Made by a program: the position numbers and the translations under genes | Shown: one piece after another, positions 60,820-64,000 of the stretch | Position numbering within the stretch: the first letter of the stretch is position 1 | Layout: each line of letters starts with the position of its first letter | Source: Paraglaciecola sp. MB-3u-78 | GTDB lineage: Bacteria; Pseudomonadota; Gammaproteobacteria; Enterobacterales; Alteromonadaceae | Assembly (NCBI RefSeq): GCF_002835935.1 | Contig: NZ_PJCF01000001.1 | Span: 248,001 to 312,000 of the forward strand | Direction: 5' to 3' | Length of the DNA: 64,000 bases | Notes under the pieces: generated by a model | Database searches by the model: none | Seen by the model: the letters and a program-made list of their open reading frames with translations, nothing else | What the model was told of the DNA's origin: nothing

Positions 60820-62253
60820 TTATGTATTACCTGATGGTATGTTGCCTACCGGAACACCGGCTCCTCCATACGTCTCGCCCATCACAGACATTTGCTCATA
60901 ACATTCGTGTTGTTCCGGTGCCGTCAGTTTCGTTTTTTCACCACCGTCTACGCTATATTGACGGTTGGTTCCATCACTTTTCTCGTAACTTACGTCTTTG
61001 CCGTCGTAGGGATTACCGCCTGGAGTTGAAGTGGTTGTAAACGTCACATTATTTTCCCCGTTCGCTGTTTTTGTTACAACTTTATAAGTTGTAACAACCT
61101 CTCCTTCCTCTTGTGTTTCGGAGGTTGTGAAAACAAGACTATCGGTGTCGACATCATTGAGTTCAAATTCTGACCAAACAGGGCAAACGGTGTTAACTGA
61201 AGCAAATGAGTAACCGTTGTTATCAATTCTAAAACCAGCCAAGCCTTCAGCATTAGTATCGCACGCAACAGGATCGGATGTGCCGTCCAACAATGCACCT
61301 ATACTGCCAACACTCACCGCACCAGTTGCATAAACATTTCCACAACTCACGTTTGAGGTGGCCGCGCCAAACGCGCCACCTACGAATGCGGTACCTATAA
61401 ACTCTGTGCCCGCACCCAGCGTGACTGCGGCGCCCACATTCCAGATGATAGTCGCGGTGTCGCCTTCAGGTACGTCAGTTACAAACACAGTGCCAGCGCC
61501 AACCGTCAGTGCCTCGCTAAGATTAATCACCCAAACGTGGTCCATGGGATCATCCGAAAAATTATCTGCGCTAAATTCAACAATCGAATTAGCGGCGATA
61601 CTGACCGCACTGCCCTGATGGACGCCAGGCTCTAAAGATACAAACCCTCCCATAGTCGTATACAAGGATTCTGGAGGATTTGTTGTTGAATTGTTGAGGG
61701 TTGATAAAGCGTCCTGTGCTACGCCTATCTGTGCGATGGCTGCTGCCATACTTGTAGCATTATGTATGTCTTCCAGCGCTGTGCTGTCCCTATTGGCATT
61801 AGCCCCTAACGCCCCTGGATAAGTAGAAGCACCCGCGCCCAATGTAATGGCTGCGCCAGCGTATACTTGATAAACGTCACCACCCGCGCCTACGGTAATA
61901 GCCGCTCCAGCGTGAACGTTTTGGGCATGAGCACTCGCCCCTATACCTGCGGCCGCGCCAGAAAAGATGTTTTTAACGGTAGATAGAGCGCCTGTAGTGA
62001 CCGCCGCGCCTGCATAGATGTGTTGAGTTTGGGTATTAAGCCCAGCACCGATAGTAACGGCCGCTTGAGCCGCGAGATTGCCGTCTATGACTGAGTCTGC
62101 GGCTATACTTATGGCCGCACCCGATATAGCAGCGTGGGATATCAACTGTGGCGAAAAGATTGTAACCGGTCCGCCTGCATCTTCAGCATTAGCTAAACCA
62201 GCGACAGACAAAGCCAAAGCGGTTAAGCATGTTTTTAACACTATGTTTTTCAT
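60820..62253 (-). CDS. Ice-binding-like secreted protein (DUF3494-type)
   Basis: 477 residues. A signal peptide (MKNIVLKTCLTALALSVAGL, cleaved near ANAED) precedes Ala/Gly-rich repeats at about 60-145 (AGAAVTTGALS, AGAAITVGAGG, AGAAITLGAGA). The region about 155-310 then matches the DUF3494 ice-binding fold: GFVSLEPGVHQ, VWVINLSEALTVGAGTVF, IIWNVGAAVTLGAGTEFIGT and NVYATGAVSVGS. A C-terminal extension of about 150 residues (two Cys, Thr-rich) is of unknown nature. Family members bind ice or carbohydrate and occur in polar and sea-ice bacteria. The repeat region may form a beta-helix; whether it binds ice cannot be told from sequence. Confidence 0.85.
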   Translation of the reverse strand: MKNIVLKTCLTALALSVAGLANAEDAGGPVTIFSPQLISHAAISGAAISIAADSVIDGNLAAQAAVTIGAGLNTQTQHIYAGAAVTTGALSTVKNIFSGAAAGIGASAHAQNVHAGAAITVGAGGDVYQVYAGAAITLGAGASTYPGALGANANRDSTALEDIHNATSMAAAIAQIGVAQDALSTLNNSTTNPPESLYTTMGGFVSLEPGVHQGSAVSIAANSIVEFSADNFSDDPMDHVWVINLSEALTVGAGTVFVTDVPEGDTATIIWNVGAAVTLGAGTEFIGTAFVGGAFGAATSNVSCGNVYATGAVSVGSIGALLDGTSDPVACDTNAEGLAGFRIDNNGYSFASVNTVCPVWSEFELNDVDTDSLVFTTSETQEEGEVVTTYKVVTKTANGENNVTFTTTSTPGGNPYDGKDVSYEKSDGTNRQYSVDGGEKTKLTAPEQHECYEQMSVMGETYGGAGVPVGNIPSGNT

Positions 62254-62939
62254 TTATTACTTCCTGTTAATGTAAAGTGAGAACCCCATCATGGGGTGAC
62301 TGTATTCCTGATGTAACAAGTACGTATTAATCAACGCTCATGATCATAGTGAATGAGCGTTGTTTTCCTGAAGAGGCAACAGCCTTTACCTTCATATTAG
62401 ATAAAATATATTGATGCTGAGCCTACTGAAGTGACAAGCAATAATCACCCCAGAAATATTTATTCAATATAATACAACGTGTTAGCTGAATTTTAATATT
62501 GCCAATATATGGCCGTGTAAAAAATCCTGACTAATCCATTTGGATTAAATTGTCATGTCGATTGCGCGTGCCATCCAAGGGCTCTGCCATCACTTGATTT
62601 GCCGTGGTGTGCTAATAATGCAGCGAAAGGGTGGCGTTTGATGGGATGTCAGCAATGATGATGACTGCCCGGTATTTGCTCGGTTGAGTCAGATATCATT
62701 TTACTGTTAACGGCTGCAATGAGTGAGCAGTCATACGCTTGAATGAAACCCGACTGACTCCAATTCGCCCATGGCCAGTCGCTATCCTCGACAATATGTT
62801 TCGTTGATGATTGAAATCAGAGATCGAACTGACAGGCGGCCATGTGCCAGAATTTGTCTTAGATAGCTTCAGGGCGTTTAGTGGTCATACTCTGGTCAAG
62901 TTGGCCTAATATTAGCAATTCATAAATGCTTTTGACCAT
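62254..62939. other. Intergenic region
   Basis: No gene with support. It holds the upstream region of the ice-binding-like gene and a stretch at 62700-62760 (GCAGTCATACGCTTGAATG) resembling the dispersed repeat at 50408. Confidence 0.4.
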
Positions 62940-63137
62940 TCAATCAATTGTTTTTAACTTGGCATAAGAAGAGGTAATTTGCGTTAACGGATCAGTGGAT
63001 TTGAGCGACGCCTTTTTAAAAGTTATCTCGAAGCGAATTGCGGTTAGTTTAACATTGCCTTCAAAAATTTGTAGACCGTTACCCATAGTCTCTGAATCAG
63101 AATGAATTTCTGTCGTTTGACCAACTGGTATTTGCAT
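62940..63137 (-). CDS. Small protein of unknown function
   Basis: 65 residues from the ATG at 63137, which has GGGGAG seven bases upstream (the frame opens 15 bp earlier). The sequence MQIPVGQTTEIHSDSETMGN and LQIFEGNVKLTAIRFEITFK resembles the beta-strand pattern of LptA/OstA-like domains (EGNVKLT), but it is too short for one. It may be a small soluble protein or a fragment. Confidence 0.5.
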   Translation of the reverse strand: MQIPVGQTTEIHSDSETMGNGLQIFEGNVKLTAIRFEITFKKASLKSTDPLTQITSSYAKLKTID

Positions 63138-63336
63138 TTCTGCACTCCCCAAATAGCGAGTTATATTTTTTTAGTCTCGATTTCAATTTTATCTGCGGTG
63201 ATTGAGAACTGTTTAATGCAAAATATTCTGTAACTATTCAGCCTCATGAAAATATATTTTGACGATCCCAGCGATCGTATTGACTGATCCCGCTAGGATG
63301 TCAGACTTGCCTTAATATCACTTTAGTTATTAACCA

Positions 63337-64000
63337 ATGAAGATTGACGGCATTGAAATCGACAGTGTGATCGATTCAACAAAAAAGTTGCTTACAGAGG
63401 ATAAATCAATTTCGCCGGCCTTAAGAGCGGCAATTGAATTGATCATGCTGGTTGTGTCTTTGCTTGCTAATCGATTAGGACTAAATAGCCAAAACAGCAG
63501 TAAACCACCCTCCACAGATTTTGATAGAAAGAAGAATTCAAGGACTAAATCTGACAATCCGGCCGGCGGCCAGAAAGGGCGGGAGGGTAAAACGCTGAGC
63601 CCGTTCGAAGAGCCCGATGTAGTCAAGGATATTCCCGTAAACAGGGCGCTATTGCCTCCTGGGAAGTATCGTGATGCTGGCGTCCAGTGTCGTCAAGTGG
63701 TTGACATAGAAATATCACGCATGGTCACCGAATACAGAGCGCAAATACTGCTCAACGAAACAGGCAAGAAATTCACAGCTGAGTTTCCACAAGGTGTTAA
63801 CAGTGCTATCCAATATGGCGATGGCATTAAAGCGCACGCGGTTTACCTGTCACAATATCAATTGCTGCCTTATAAACGTATTGAAGAGTATTTTTCCGAT
63901 CAACTCAATATTCCGATCAGTGCGGGAACCTTGTTTAACTTCAATCAAAAAGCGTCAGATTTAATTGAGCAAACAGGTGCCGCGGATCGGATCAAAGCCG
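63337..64000 (+). CDS. tnpC: IS66-family transposase (partial, runs off the window)
   Basis: The first 221 codons of an IS66-type TnpC. The N-terminal helical region contains LANRLGLNSQNSSKPPSTDF (about 49-68) and GGQKGREGKTLSPFEEPD, followed by the zinc-finger-like region and AVYLSQYQLLPYKRIEEYFS, NIPISAGTLFNFNQKA, all typical of the family. The frame is open to the window's end. No tnpA or tnpB gene precedes it, as in the tnpC-only subgroup. The left end of the element probably lies between 63180 and 63336. Confidence 0.92.
   Translation, partial: MKIDGIEIDSVIDSTKKLLTEDKSISPALRAAIELIMLVVSLLANRLGLNSQNSSKPPSTDFDRKKNSRTKSDNPAGGQKGREGKTLSPFEEPDVVKDIPVNRALLPPGKYRDAGVQCRQVVDIEISRMVTEYRAQILLNETGKKFTAEFPQGVNSAIQYGDGIKAHAVYLSQYQLLPYKRIEEYFSDQLNIPISAGTLFNFNQKASDLIEQTGAADRIKA

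Overview
The window looks like a chromosome segment of a cold-water marine gammaproteobacterium of the Alteromonadales, in the Glaciecola/Paraglaciecola/Alteromonas neighbourhood. The reasons are the gene order of the polar-type flagellar locus (flgA-flgM-flgN diverging from cheV-cheR-flgBCDEFGHIJKL-flagellins, with the flgP/flgT genes of H-ring flagella nearby), the AT-rich DNA, a PEP-CTERM protein and an ice-binding-like (DUF3494-type) protein. No species can be named from sequence reading alone.

Layout. (1) 1-21414 is core genome. It holds a decayed flagellin, two intact flagellins, a sialidase-like beta-propeller gene on the opposite strand, then flgLKJIHGFEDCB, cheR and cheV on the minus strand, flgA-flgM-flgN on plus, and flgP and flgT divergent. 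I can read FliA (sigma-28) promoters before both flagellins and flgM, and sigma-54 promoters before flgB and flgF. (2) 21489-21563 is tRNA-Arg(CCU). Its 3' end, 15 bp, recurs at 59312-59326, and a second perfect 20-bp repeat lies just inside each end. The 37.8 kb between them is therefore an integrative island, with a P4-type tyrosine recombinase at its right end and another tyrosine recombinase at its left end. (3) 26589-40482 is a defence cargo on the minus strand: a type I restriction-modification operon (hsdR-hsdM-hsdS), then a 1282-residue reverse transcriptase-nitrilase fusion (DRT type 1/UG1), a DUF6988/HEPN-like protein and an McrB-McrC pair. The genes all run in one direction with short gaps. 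An IS1595-family element with a perfect 8-bp target duplication sits just beyond it. (4) 40.6-49 kb is a cluster of small unrecognised genes with several clear terminators, a winged-helix/nuclease-like protein, and a non-coding 1 kb block full of inverted repeats that could be a transfer or replication origin. (5) 49.5-55.7 kb is a retroelement graveyard plus small cassette-like genes. An active-looking group II intron splits another reverse transcriptase gene inside its YMDD codons, and the 3' remnant of a related intron sits at the same codon phase in a decayed second RT. (6) 55.6-59.3 kb holds a PEP-CTERM protein, mostly empty DNA and the P4-type integrase. (7) Beyond attR are two broken tyrosine recombinases meeting tail to tail, an ice-binding-like secreted protein, a small unknown gene and the 5' part of an IS66-type transposase that runs off the end.

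How it fits together: the left third makes and regulates the rod, hook, rings and filament (FlgM holding FliA, sigma-54 driving the early rod/hook genes, FliA driving flagellins and flgM). The island is a mobile defence unit stored at a tRNA-Arg gene, later invaded by IS and group II introns. The most unusual observation is the group II intron whose EBS1 loop pairs with the DNA coding the catalytic Asp-Asp of reverse transcriptases, with two insertions at the same codon phase in one window.
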